Shown: positions 52,801 through 63,026 of the stretch, one piece after another
How positions within the stretch are numbered: the first letter of the stretch is position 1
Layout: every line of letters begins with the position of its first letter
NCBI GenBank assembly: GCA_008828725.1
Contig: MEHQ01000235.1
Span: 124,001 to 188,000, forward strand
Length of the DNA stretch: 64,000 nt
Direction of reading: 5' to 3'
Origin: Saccharina japonica
Taxonomy: Eukaryota; Sar; Phaeophyceae; Laminariales; Laminariaceae
The notes under the pieces: model-generated
Told to the model about the DNA's origin: nothing
The model's database searches: none
What the model saw: only the letters and a program-made list of their open reading frames with translations
Translations under genes and position numbers: made by a program

Positions 52801-55800
52801 ATAGGGGGGGTGTACCCCTTTTTGTAAATCGCCCTTCAGTAAACTGCGGGAAGAAGGTATCGATAGCGAACGTGCCGCTGTGGTTCGTTTCAAAAGTGCC
52901 TGCTAAGCTGTTGAGATAATCCCGATATCGGCAACCATGCATTGTTTGCGATGCTCTTCGATGCGTGGGTGTTGGTCCACATCTCAAGCGTCGAGCCAAG
53001 AGGGCGATGGAAATGATACCGTCGTCACCGGCCCCGCGTCTGTTACTCCGCGCAATTAGTTTTTTGCCTGCACCAAGACGAAGAGTATGAGACAGTCGCG
53101 TTCCGGAAGACGACCTCAACGTTTTCAGGAGGGGTACATTGCCACCACGCACCTTTTTGCCGCATCGAGAGCCGGGGACAACCGTCTCCCCCGGTGGGAT
53201 AATGGCGGCCAAGCTGAAGTCAGCCAGTTGGAGCGCCTCGTCTGGGAAGACCGCAGACAGTAGAGCCATAAAGTTTACGCCGATAGAAACCGCCGTTTCA
53301 CGGGTCGAAAAGGGAGGCGGGGCAGGATATGGGCGGGGGTCAGGGAACGCTGAATATGGCGGTGTGGTCCCACGGACCGTCGCAGCAGAGCATAGTGCAG
53401 CATTTGGTAGCAGACACTAGAACCGTCCATATGATGTGTTTTCAGGGCTCACCTTCTGTGAGGAGCAGGTTGGCGGGCTTAAGGTCCCTGTGCAAGATGT
53501 TCTTGTCGTGGATGTACTCCACGGCGGAGATGACTTGACGCATGAAGTTCTTCGCCCTTTCTTCGCCGAGCGGCCCGACCTGATCGAACCAGAGGAGAGC
53601 AATGGCTTTATCAAGGGACGGGGTTGCGAGTGCGATGCTGGCGTACGAAATCGTTCGTCTATATCGTACTCCGATACGGATTGATCGACCAACCGCTTCC
53701 GTACTCATGTGTGGCGGTCGCGGTAACTTCGCGAACTAAAGTCGCGCGTTAACCAGTACTCCACCATAGCCTCAAACCAGCTGAATTATAGGAGTGTTGG
53801 CAACTGACTCGTGCGGCACAAGGGATGGCCTACCTTGGCCATGAGCTCCGCGAGGTCGGTCTTGATCATCGGCATCATGATAAGCACGCTGGTAGGAGCA
53901 GATCGCCACCAGCGGGGCCATGGGGGTCGGAATTGAACAAAGGGGCGTGCAGAACACAAAGCGAGCGACAGACCGCAAGAGCATACAGCCGATACACCAG
54001 GTATGCAAGAAAATAAGTGAGAGTCTACTTCGTTCGCGAAAGAGTATTCTGTTGTACTGTTACAAAATAATATTTTCAAGCCACGTAGAGTGTATAGCAC
54101 GCAGTGTATCGCAACGGTCTCGCTCGCATACTGTCCCTATTAATAGAGATGTTCGGTGGAGTAGCAGCCAAGGTGTGAATTTGGTGCATTTGCGCGGTTT
54201 TGGTACTGTTTTCTGGAAGATATATGACGCTAACACCCCAGGTATTTCAAGTACCAAAAGGTGATTCACGACAAACTCATGCGGGGGATCGTGATTGCAC
54301 CTTCGTACGTAAGACTAATTTAGACCCTACCGCGTCGGTTAGATTCCCCATCACGAGTCATTTGTTCTAACACGCACTCACCAAGTCTTAAACCCTGAAA
54401 TCGTAAGACTAATTTAGACCCTACCGCGTCGGTTAGATTCCCCATCACGAGTCATTTGTTCTAACACGCACTCACCAAGTCTTAAACCCTGAAATCGTGT
54501 GATGGTACGGTATTCGTCTTACCTCATGCTCGTCTTGATGTAGCCTAAGTAGTCGATCACGCTAGGGTGCTTTTCTGCTGCCCCGGGTGTTGAACTCGGT
54601 CTCGATGATTTCGTGCTGGTTCGAAAGCGCGACGGACGATTAAAAAACATCACAAACATTTGTCAAAACCTCACGTCGCTCATTGCATGACTGACTGTGC
54701 TGCGTACGGTGCCTTATTCTAATAGACTGGCCATCGCGCAATGAATATCCGGCGCAAAAAAAACATTTAACAGACGGGTTGTGTTTCGGCTGTGGCTCAG
54801 GGGCATTCATATTGTGCAAGAGTCTTTTCCTTGATTGTTCTCGCTATTTTTAGACGAAAGATGAGAAAAAGCAGGGGGGGGAACTTGAATCAGAAAGTCT
54901 ACCAGAGAGCAAAACACGAGGAACGCTTTACGATAGTCTCTTTCAGGAAGTTTCGGCATACCTGAACATGATGCGCTCTTGTTCAGACTGAAGAACCTGC
55001 GTCCTGGTCTTCTTTTTTTAGGGGAAGAAAAACAAGATAAGCAGGGGGGAAACTTAAATCAGAAAAATTAGCAGTGAACAAAGAACAGGAACGCTTTACG
55101 ATAGCCTCTTTCAGGAATTTTCGCCATACCTAGTAGTACAACAGTACTGCTGTATATATGGTACGTCATATATATCAAGAACAAAAACAATAAAATAAGA
55201 CAAAACAATCAGGAAGGTTGGGACACATCTTGTTTTTCTTCGACAATCGGCCCTAAATAAGTAGCGACTTTGTTTTCTCATGCATTCGGCGGAACTAAGC
55301 AGCAGGCTCCTAATATATCATGGCAGTGGAAACTAAAAGCATGCCTGGCAAGGTATTGCTTAGACATGCTCACCATCGAACCGGAACCAGCCGTGGGTAG
55401 GGCGATGGACTTGACGGCCCTCTTGAGGCCACTTGTCTTGTGGCTGGTCACCGCCACCTTTAATGCCCTCGATAGACAAAAACAAGAAATAGGAGAGTGC
55501 AGGGGGTGTGGTTTGGTGAAAGTGGTGCTGACAAACGTTTTTCTGAAAGGTGTTCGCGTTTTTGGCAGAGGAGAATCGACGAAAATCTACTGTACCTTGG
55601 TCACGAAGGTCTGAAACATAACTTTTGGCCGTCGATATACTGTACTGTAGTATATACGGCCGCATCACCATGCGTTGTGGGGAGGAGGCATAAGTGTCTA
55701 CTATGTGGCCCCGGGTTAAAAAAATCCAACGTAGCCGGTCGCCCCGGTGGGCTAGCAGGTAACCACGAAGCTTGTTAGCGTCAAGATCGCGAGTTCGAGC

Positions 55801-56557
55801 CCCCCCGAGTGCAGGCTCGTAGGGACGTTTTCTCGCAAAATAATATCTTGACTAGCGAAAAGCGCGAGTGCGTGAGTTAGCAAAATTCGATGAAGATCGA
55901 CGAGCGTTGGGAAGGCTGAATCCTCTGCGCGATAAAAGTCAAGGCAAGCACCGTAGTGGGGGAGGAGGGAGAGGAGCCTACTTTGTGACCCCGGACCTGA
56001 GTTACGACTAGGCAGGGAGAAAGACAGAAGTGCAAACATAATAAAAGGGATGGAAAAAAACGTATTTCATTACCAACACAATGTAGCCCTATCGGATCAA
56101 AACCAATAACAGATATGTGACGCAAAGAAGCACGTGTTGCAGCACCATGCACCACAAACGCGCGGAAGCACACCGAAAACATTCGAAACACGACCGACGG
56201 TCTTGTCTCACCGAAGTTCCCCGTGGCCACGATCCTGCCGCATCCGCCCTCGGCGTTATCCCCCAGATACTCTATGGACCACCGTAAGAGCCTTCCCACT
56301 CTGCTGCCGGCGATCGGAGACGGCACGAACGACGAGGTCTCCTCCTCCTGTCCGTCTCCGAGCTGAAACGGCATGGTGACCTCTGGTCGGTCGCTGTTTT
56401 CGGAGCAGGTGCTTCCCTTGGCCGCGCTACTTTCTACCGGCTGCTTTGAAACGTGGGGCACCAACGAACTCGGCACCATCTCGCTGGCCGTAGTGCTCGG
56501 GGTTGTGACTTTCGGTGTCTGCTTTCGAACGACGCACGCCAAAGGGGGGCTGGGGGG
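49704..56557 (-). CDS. Protein kinase gene, at least nine exons
   Basis: Exons read on the minus strand: 56212-~56557, 54962-55003, 54523-54615, 53834-53888, 53453-53579, 53153-53241, 50668-50786, 50082-50286 and 49704-49847 (stop). All introns have GT...AG ends, and the phases agree at every joint from 55003 onward. Landmarks in order: glycine loop EGGCGRIV, HPSVIDYLGYI (strand 4), VLIMMPMIKTDLAEL (hinge), HRDLKPANLLL (catalytic loop), LADFSLA (metal-binding Asp, with Ser in place of the usual Gly of DFG), AYMSPEQ (APE position), DTWGLGVIAYELL (helix F) and LLEPDVEKRL...EHPWI (subdomain XI). The exon with the strand-3 lysine was not found between 55003 and 56212; the neighbouring phases require at least one more exon there. 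Group assignment is open. The introns hold a SINE, an R1 repeat and inverted repeats. Confidence 0.85.
50082..50286 (-). CDS. Kinase exon (helix G to H region)
   Basis: Supplies one base of the Arg codon begun in the previous exon and ends at DLISK with donor GTGGGT. The acceptor AAG is weaker than its neighbours, so the first few residues (AVFGAEC) are less certain. Confidence 0.75.
50668..50786 (-). CDS. Kinase exon (APE position and helix F)
   Basis: Acceptor CCGGCAG, phase 0 in, phase 2 out. Encodes AYMSPEQVASERGLD and DTWGLGVIAYELLHDDTPF. Confidence 0.9.
50959..51052 (+). repeat. Inverted repeat pair in kinase intron, left arm
   Basis: TTTACAAAAAGAGGTACACC ... ATCGGTTTTCGCCGCCGG, about 90 bp. 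Its partner in reverse complement is at 52755-52850 in the same intron. Related broken pieces (CCCCCTTTTT..GTTATG) lie at 51190-51320. Confidence 0.75.
51773..51890 (+). mobile_element. SINE fragment (body only)
   Basis: ATCCTCTCGGGATAAAA, a GAGGGGAGGGG tract and the GTAACCTGGGTTCGGCTAAG phrase correspond to the second half of the SINE at 55739-56058. The tRNA-like head is missing. Confidence 0.5.
52755..52850 (-). repeat. Inverted repeat pair in kinase intron, right arm
   Basis: Reverse complement of 50959-51052 at roughly 85% identity, 1.7 kb away in the same intron. Confidence 0.75.
53153..53241 (-). CDS. Kinase exon (DFS activation segment)
   Basis: Acceptor TCTTCCCAG and donor GTGCGT. 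Completes the Asp codon begun in the previous exon, giving LLLTED-EALQLADFSLAAII. The DFG glycine is Ser; the catalytic Asp is kept. Confidence 0.85.
53453..53579 (-). CDS. Kinase exon (helix E and catalytic loop)
   Basis: Acceptor GATCAG and donor GTGAGC. Encodes AKNFMRQVISAVEYIHDK and NILHRDLKPANLLLTE. Confidence 0.92.
53834..53888 (-). CDS. Kinase exon (strand 5 and hinge)
   Basis: 55 nt, acceptor CTCCTACCAG and donor GTAGGC. Encodes VLIMMPMIKTDLAELMAK; one base completes the Ser codon begun in the upstream exon. Confidence 0.85.
54309..54496. repeat. 94-bp exact tandem duplication in kinase intron
   Basis: Units 54309-54402 and 54403-54496 appear identical. On the minus strand each unit carries TTTCAG, 13 nt, then GTGAGT, which looks like a tiny exon with splice signals; the flanking exons already join in phase without it. 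Confidence 0.85.
54523..54615 (-). CDS. Kinase exon (alpha-C end and strand 4)
   Basis: 93 nt, acceptor TTCGAACCAG and donor GTAAGA. In the frame fixed by both neighbours it encodes TKSSRPSSTPGAAEKHPSVI and DYLGYIKTSM. Confidence 0.75.
54962..55003 (-). CDS. Kinase exon (probable alpha-C helix)
   Basis: 42 nt, acceptor GAAGACCAG and donor GTATGC, phases 2 in and 2 out. Encodes TQVLQSEQERIMF. Confidence 0.6.
55390..55575. repeat. Inverted-repeat element family R1, half copy
   Basis: GATGGACTTGACGGCC ... GGAGAGTGCAGGGGGTGTGG ... AAACGTTTTTCTG matches the right half of the copy at 39866-40345. It lies in a kinase intron. Confidence 0.55.
55739..56058 (+). mobile_element. tRNA-derived SINE in a kinase intron
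   Basis: The head carries an A-box-like TGGGCTAGCAGG and, about 40 bp on, a B-box-like AGTTCGAGCCC. The body continues for ~250 bp through TAGCAAAATTCGATGAAG and the CCCCGGACCTGAGTTACGAC phrase. It ends in AATAAAAGGGATGG and an A run. A second copy is at 37575-37935 in the other orientation and a fragment at 51773-51890. SINEs have no protein and move with LINE enzymes; no LINE is seen here. Confidence 0.7.
56212..56557 (-). CDS. Kinase N-terminal exon (glycine loop)
   Basis: Ends at donor GTGAGA after GGCGRIVATGNF. Upstream is a Ser/Thr/Pro-rich leader and the MPFQLGDGQEEE segment that is copied at 39.5 kb. The start is uncertain: possible Met codons lie near 56485 and 56375, and a stop lies just upstream of 56560 in this frame. 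Confidence 0.65.
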
Positions 56558-56639
56558 CACTGGTCATGAAAATTACCGGTAGACTGGAGCAACAGCAGCA
56601 GTGATTTGCATCACAGTTTGAGTTGACGGTCAGGTTGAC

Positions 56640-57465
56640 CGTGAACGCTCGTGACTGTGCGCAGATAACAAAGTGCGACTCAGCATTGCATTGCAGTGCT
56701 TGCAGCTTGCAACAGCATATTTGCCAGCTCCAATTCCTGCAGTACGGCACGTGCCGTGTTGCTGCGCTGAAGACGTAGTTCATTTGCAGGACCCGGCCGG
56801 CTCGCAGCCGGATTATTTGGAAACAAGCGTTGATGCCAATACGCTCTGCTGCTCGAGGGTGGAAACGGTGCTTTGGCAGGCACCCCAATGTATGTATCTG
56901 TACGGCGGAGCAAAAGTAGTTTCTCCGCGTTGGGGAAGAGTTGCTCAATATTTTGTTGAAACGCTTGGCTGCGCCTTGTACTCTGTAGAGCTTTATATCG
57001 GGTACATTCCTACTGCTGTAGCTGCCATAAGTTGCAGCAGAAAAATCCACATACATTCGTTGGGGAAGATTTCCTTAAATATGTCTCGAAATGCTTGAAA
57101 TGCGGCGCGCGAGCGTGAAGCGCCAGTTGTGTTTTCTTGTACTTTTAGTGGTGCAGCATACCTAACTGCTGTATAGGGCCTATTTTAAAGCAAAAAACCT
57201 CCACGGGCATGATATGATTTACGATTGAAAACACATACATACCTGGTATGATACATATCCACGTACCTGGCATCTATGACTACACTCTTCAGCCCAGCTC
57301 GCCGGAGCTTAGCCTTGTACCCGTACACCTTATCATACGTACTACTTAAAATCAAGATCAGAGTTATCATGTGTTTCACTGAGCCTTTACCTGGTCCTAT
57401 GTAGCACTCGCGCACACTTCAGCAGGGCGTGGTTTTGGGAACCCAGTCCTCACCGAGAGAAGCGG
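56640..57465. other. Upstream of the kinase; no gene recognised
   Basis: A plus-strand frame of 141 codons (56673-57098) is open but shows no family signal. The phrase CGTTGGGGAAGA recurs at about 56930 and 57060. This interval may hold the kinase promoter. Confidence 0.35.
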
Positions 57466-57470
57466 CCCTC

Positions 57471-57769
57471 TGTTGATTCGGACCTCGGGCTCATGCTGGG
57501 GCCTAGCACAGGCAGGCAGGGTCAGGGAGCTGGAGCGCTCCTCATGTAGACATAAACCACGTATATATTATCTTCGGACCTCGCAGGCCACCATCGAGGC
57601 GCAGCGAGCAAGTCAAGGCAGCCAAGTCAAGGCAAGGCAAGCCAAGTCAGGGAAGTCACCAGCCAGCACGAGACCTCACAGGTGGAGGAAGCCTCATCAA
57701 GTATATGAACTCCCTAATGTATGAAACCGTCATCATACCTGCTGTATCGAGTACCAAGCACAATCAATA
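57471..57769 (-). repeat. E2b 3' LTR
   Basis: 299 bp, starting TGTTGATTCGGACC and ending CACAATCAATA. Confidence 0.85.
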
Positions 57770-59974
57770 TCCTCCCTGCTTTGCAATCGATACTGTGCGA
57801 CACCACACATTCGCAGTATGCATACCAAACAGGTGTACAGTCCCATCAACTAATATCCTCCCTGCATAGTGGACAGTATAGCAATAAAGCATCACAGTAT
57901 CACAGCATGGTCACACCTCATAGCTGTCCCGAAAACCACACATCATCATCCCGAATCAATATCACACATTCCAAATTCAAATACCAAAATCTAAACCATA
58001 CTGGCTCAAACTTCAACATTCTTCCAAGACACTCAGCTGCCGTAACTAGGTCATAAGGCCTCGTTAATCAGGCGGTCATCAGCTCGGTGTCAACAGGTCG
58101 ATACAGGTTTGTCCAGTAGTACTAACTTCAGATACCACTGCACGTTGCAAGAATCTCGAAACTCTGAAAAATCTTCAATACAAATCTCAATACCGTACAA
58201 TGTATTCACTATTTTAATCAGTAAACAGGCAGAATTTTCAATGCCCGAAAACCATCAATCAAAAACCACAACCCAACCTTAACCCCACAATGCCAATCAG
58301 AAACGCATTCAATATCCTCCATTCTCGAATCCTTGTTCAATTAGTCAACCAGTCAATCAATGTTTTTTCCGAACTATCAGAAAAGCCGCCCAGACCAGAC
58401 AGCCAGAGACGGTATTACCATTGAGATCGACTCTAAAACTAAAACTAACCCTCAGATCCTCATTTCAATCGGTCAACCAGTCAATCAAAATCAATGTATT
58501 TTCCGAATTACCAGAAAAGCCACCCAGGCCAGACAGCCAGAGACGGTATCACCATTGAGATTGACTCTAAAACTAAAACAATAAATCTCAAATCCTCATT
58601 CATACGCAAACGTTATTTATCCAACCGCGTGGTATGGTTTCAAGCTTACAGCAGTAGTTATTACGCCAACTTATCATCGGGGAAACGTGATCTCCCCTTG
58701 CCACGAGCTGCTGGTATAATCAAGAACCTTCGCCTCACAAGGAAAGCTCTGAAGTGTACTATTTTATCACCAAGCAACAATGCCTCAAAAACAGCGTTTT
58801 AACCAACCAATAGCAGTGCGCGGAAAGACAAAACGCATTCATATATATATTCATCAAGATTCGAATGGCGTGATCAGACAACAAGTGCAAGTGCATATTT
58901 CACATCGCCAACAAAGAGCACATAGTAACTGCTATATGATTACGTGTTTGAAGCACCTACTCCACTTATACTCTTCCTGCTTTTAAGTACGTATATAGCA
59001 TTTGTGCTACATGATTGATGATCAGAACCATCTCGTACCTATAACTGGTTCGTTACGGAGGGAGGGAGGGAGAGAGGGCGGAAGTGCACACAACATACAG
59101 CAGTCAATCTGAGTCGCCCAAAACATATTTTCACTCTGTATCAATGCTCCACTCCATCGCATATTCATATCATATCACAACGCCCAGAATTTTCCAACAT
59201 CGTATTATACCAACCATGATAACCTTATCTGAGCAGTAGTAGGTTCGCAGTTGCGTTGTACCATGGTACAACGCAGTGTCTTATATATATGCATGGATGT
59301 ATATACGACCTTCGCGATCATAAAACTTTCCGCACACAGAGCACTACCGTTTACATCAGGTACACACAAAATACGCATACGAAAATGCTCATAAATCATG
59401 AAAACCACCACACGCATATACCTGGTATACTCACAGCAGTATAATAGTACTTCTCGTCCAAATAGCAAAAACATTGCAGACAGACAAAATAACCGTATGA
59501 GCATGTTCCAAGTACCTTCCCCTGTTGATTACAGGTCCAAGTAAAAGTTACAGCAGAATTGCTGCATGTCGGCTATTATCATACGTATACTGATGTGTTG
59601 CTATCTGACAAGGTTAGTACGTGCAGTGTGGTAGCACAGCGTTCGAAGCAAAGCACACAACCGAAACATAACAATGTCGGCTCGTCAAGTGCTCGTCACG
59701 TGCGTACTCAATCCTATCATGCGTGCATCATATATCATCCAAGCCCCAACCCAAGTACGTAGTCCATCGTCCCGCGCAAAATAACGAAAGACAACAGAAC
59801 CAACTACTCGTATTCAGTATAAATGATAGGTGGTCCAAACAAGCCTATTCTACGACACACCTACTATTAATATACCTGAACAGCAATAGCGGCATCTTCG
59901 TACGTATCATCAAAAACATAATAAAAAACAGGGGGAAAGTCAATCGATCAGGCAGCACGAACACAGCGTATACC

Positions 59975-60103
59975 TCAATCAGGGCTGAACGGAGGCATGA
60001 GCCCAGCACCCAGGCGCCATTGCGGTCCAGCTTCCATGCTGATCCAAACACAACCTTGCTGTAGGTGGTGTTGCTTGCCGCCGCCCCACCCGTCCTTGCT
60101 CCC

Positions 60104-60134
<31 letters not shown>

Positions 60135-61441
60135 TCCTCTTCCTTCTCCTCCTCTTCCGCCTCTTTCCGTTGCTCGAATGATAACAGGGCTCCGTGTGCC
60201 AGCACCAAACGGCTCGCCACTACCAAGGCGTGCTGCCCCGCCTCGAGGTCTGCACGCGTGCCTTCCGCGGGCGGTGGCGGAGGCGGTGGTAGAGGCGGCG
60301 ATGGCGGCAGCGGCGGTGGCAACGGCTGATGCTCCTGTTCCTCGCCCATCCCAACGCCGTCATCTCCGACTCCTACTCTACTTTCCTCCTCCTGAGACCC
60401 CCTTCCACTCGCACATAAAACCATCTCCCCGACCTCTTGCTCTTCCGCGTGTGACGGTTCCTTCGTCACCGCGGGGTGGGTTCCAGCGTGGCGCGCAAAC
60501 GGAGCCACTTGCTCTTGCGCGCCCGGGTTCACCCAACAAACCGGCTCAAAGGGGCTTCTCTCAATCCGATGCAGCTGCGGCAGGCCCCCCTGCCCATCCT
60601 GTGAACTGCTGCCGCTCCCAGAGGTCTGCACTCCACTAAGCTCCTCAGCTGGTTCTTCTCTGTCCTCGTCACCCATATCTTCTCCTTTTTCTCCTCTCGT
60701 CGCTTCCTCATCAAATTCGGGGGTGGGCGTAGAGTGGGTATGGTTTGCAGCAGTGGCCAACGTGCCGGCTCGAGCCTCCTGCTCTTGCCGCACTGATGTC
60801 CCAGCGGCTTTCCTCCTCTGCTCTGCCGTGGCTCTCTCCGAATCAGCGCGCTGGGCCTCGCTTGGCGTGGCACGCAGCTTCGCTATCATCTTCCTCCGAA
60901 GGGCTGCCAGCTGCAGCTGCTGCGGCTGCTGCTGCTGCTCCGGTTGTTGCGGCTGCTGCTGCTCCTGCTGCAGCGGCTCGCCTGCGTTGCTCGTGCCTCG
61001 AGCAGCAAGCGGGTCCACCAGCGCCAGCTCACGTCTAGCCGAGGCGGCACGCTGTTGCCGCGGCCGCATCGGGTGGACTACTTCTTGCCGCCACTTGATT
61101 TTCTGCTGAGCCGAGGATATCCAACTATCCACCTGGTTGAGACGGGCCCTGTCCTCCGTGAGCACAGCAGTAACCCTTCCGGTCCACGCAGCCCAAGCTC
61201 CTTCATAGTCCTCGATGCGCTCTACTAGAACGAAGCGCTTGGCATACATCTCGTCCACGCACCCCATCAGCTGCACCGTCTGCCACTTCTCCCTCTCCAC
61301 ATACAATTCCCGGAGCTCGAGATACCTCTTGCCCTCCTCACTAGCTCTCCACCGAGCATTCTCGGATTCCGCGTCATTCATCGCAACGCGGAAAAACCCA
61401 CCAATGCCTGATGCCCCAAGCAACCCGAGATCACGTGTCAA
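59975..61441 (-). CDS. E2 family protein: coiled-coil, Q/P-rich, unknown
   Basis: 488 codons beginning 16 bp inside the 5' LTR. Residues ~20-160 are charged and helix-prone (RYLELRELYVEREKWQTVQL, then an ERIEDYEGAWAAW stretch). About 150-180 is Q/P-rich, 185-245 is Ala/Arg/Glu-rich, and the middle is acidic and Ser-rich. A run of Pro lies near 365-395, followed by Glu and Gln runs and a short conserved end (QHHLQQGCVWISMEAGPQW). There is no zinc knuckle, protease or RT. Position and length suggest a Gag-like or RNA-binding role, but the sequence does not show it. The copy in E2a is about 90% or more alike. Confidence 0.6.
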
Positions 61442-61456
61442 TGACTCGCTATAGCG

Positions 61457-61754
61457 TATTGATACGACCTCGGGCTCATGCCGGCGCCTTGCACAGGCGG
61501 GCAGGGTCAGCGAGCTGGAGCGCTGCTCATGGAGATATAAAGCACGTATACATTATCATCGGACCTCGCAGGCCACCATCGAGGCGCAGCGAGCAAGTCA
61601 AGGCAGTCAAGTCAAGGCAAGGCAAGCCAAGTCAGGGAAGTCACCAGCCAGCACGAGACCTCACAGATGGAGAAAGCTTCATCAAGTATATGAACTCCCT
61701 AATGTATGAAACCGTCATCATACCTGCTGTATCGAGTACCAAGCACAATCAATA
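61457..61754 (-). repeat. E2b 5' LTR
   Basis: 298 bp, starting TATTGATACGACC and ending CACAATCAATA. The palindrome CGCTATAGCG abuts it, as in E2a. Confidence 0.85.
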
Positions 61755-61759
61755 CCCTC

Positions 61760-63020
61760 CGACTCCGCTATTTTACATGGAAATGCTGCTGTATGCCTTG
61801 CCGAAGCAGGCGAGACCCGTGGCGGCCCGACCGGTATATTATGTAGAACGGCTCGCTCCCCGCTGTACTACATAGTACCCCAAACAACACAATAAAGCCG
61901 TCAGTCATGAGAGCTTTCCGCTGTCCGCTACAACCGAGAACATAGTCGCAGCTCCACCGAGCCTGTGCAAGGCTTCTCCAGCACGGCATCGCACCCTTTG
62001 TTCGTTGGAGATCCTGTATATGACAGTTTCATGTCGGGTTGTGTCGGTTCGGGTTATTCGCATATGATGTGTTATTTGCTATTTTGTCTTTCTGGGCTGA
62101 TGTGCTCATGGAGGCACTCTCTCTGCTGCTCGCTGGCGCTGGGTGTTTGCGATTGCCTGGGGTACTGCTATGGGACCGATACTAATAAAAGACTTTGAAA
62201 CCAATCACGCTCGAAGCAAACCAACACTCTAGAGTCGCGATTCGGCAGCTTCATCGACGGCGAAGGTCAGGGTCTTCGGGAGAACGTATTGTAGCAAGGG
62301 TTTTCTTTTCGAGAGGCTGAGGATTTTGGTGGGATGATCATCATGCTTGTGGAGGCGAGCTTTTCGGAGAACTACTCGACATAGCAAGGCGCAGCAGGGA
62401 GAGTCCGGTGGGGAGGTAGCCACCGTAGGTGCAGCAGGGAGGAGTGCTGCACCGATATCGTCGGGAGTTCCGGGTGGTGGCAAAGGGAGCAAGGAGGGCA
62501 GCCTGATGGTGAGCTGTTCTCTGACAAGCACGGCAGGTCATCTGGAGGGGTCAGCAGGCTTTGGGGGCAGCAAGTTAGGCCGTGCATCTCTTGGAGGCTG
62601 AGGAACAGGTGCGAGTATGAGTGATGCTCCACAGTTTCGAGTCGAGAGAGACCAGTACGTTGAGGTCGGGGCTGGGAGCGATTCCCTTTGGCCCCGGGAG
62701 TAATGACCTCGATGTATGTACGGGAAACAGCAGGCCTGGGTGTTTGTGCCTCAAACTTTCCCTAGTCACGTGACTTCATAGGCTATTTGATAGGTAGTGC
62801 TATACAACCATATGCTTGTGCCGAGTTGCCTCGCAGTCTTCATACGATATATGATATTTTCGAGCTGGAATGCTGGAGACAGTATGGATGGTTGGTATAG
62901 TATGCTTATTGATAGTATGCGGTATACGTGACGAGGATAATACCCCGGTTGTAAGGACCGAGAGCCGTGTTTAAGAAGGAAATATTGACTGAGATGATAC
63001 CGCGGAAGCGGCGTCGTTCT
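61760..63020. other. No gene recognised
   Basis: A minus-strand frame at 62229-62531 ends KPLLQYVLPKTLTFAVDEAA and could be a last exon, but nothing else supports it. The rest shows no repeats of note. Confidence 0.35.
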
Positions 63021-63026
63021 CGGGTG

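Larger units (their letters stand above)
57466..61759 (-). mobile_element. E2b: small LTR element without pol, older copy
   Basis: LTRs are 57471-57769 (299 bp) and 61457-61754 (298 bp), flanked by identical 5-bp duplications CCCTC (57466-57470, 61755-61759). The right LTR starts TATTGAT and ends ATCAATA, perfect 7-bp inverted ends. A purine tract (AGCAGGGAGGA, minus strand) adjoins the left LTR. LTR identity is about 94%, so this copy is older than E2a. A single long frame lies beside the 5' LTR and appears open throughout. No pol functions are visible. Confidence 0.85.

Noticed and set aside
54523-54615. A kinase-like frame HEIIETEF with an apparent frameshift in this exon
   Set aside because: The phases of both neighbouring exons fix another frame that runs through the exon without a shift.
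55560-55630. A 15-nt micro-exon of the kinase (TFVTK) at about 55603-55617
   Set aside because: It has AG and GT borders, but its phase does not agree with the exons on either side.
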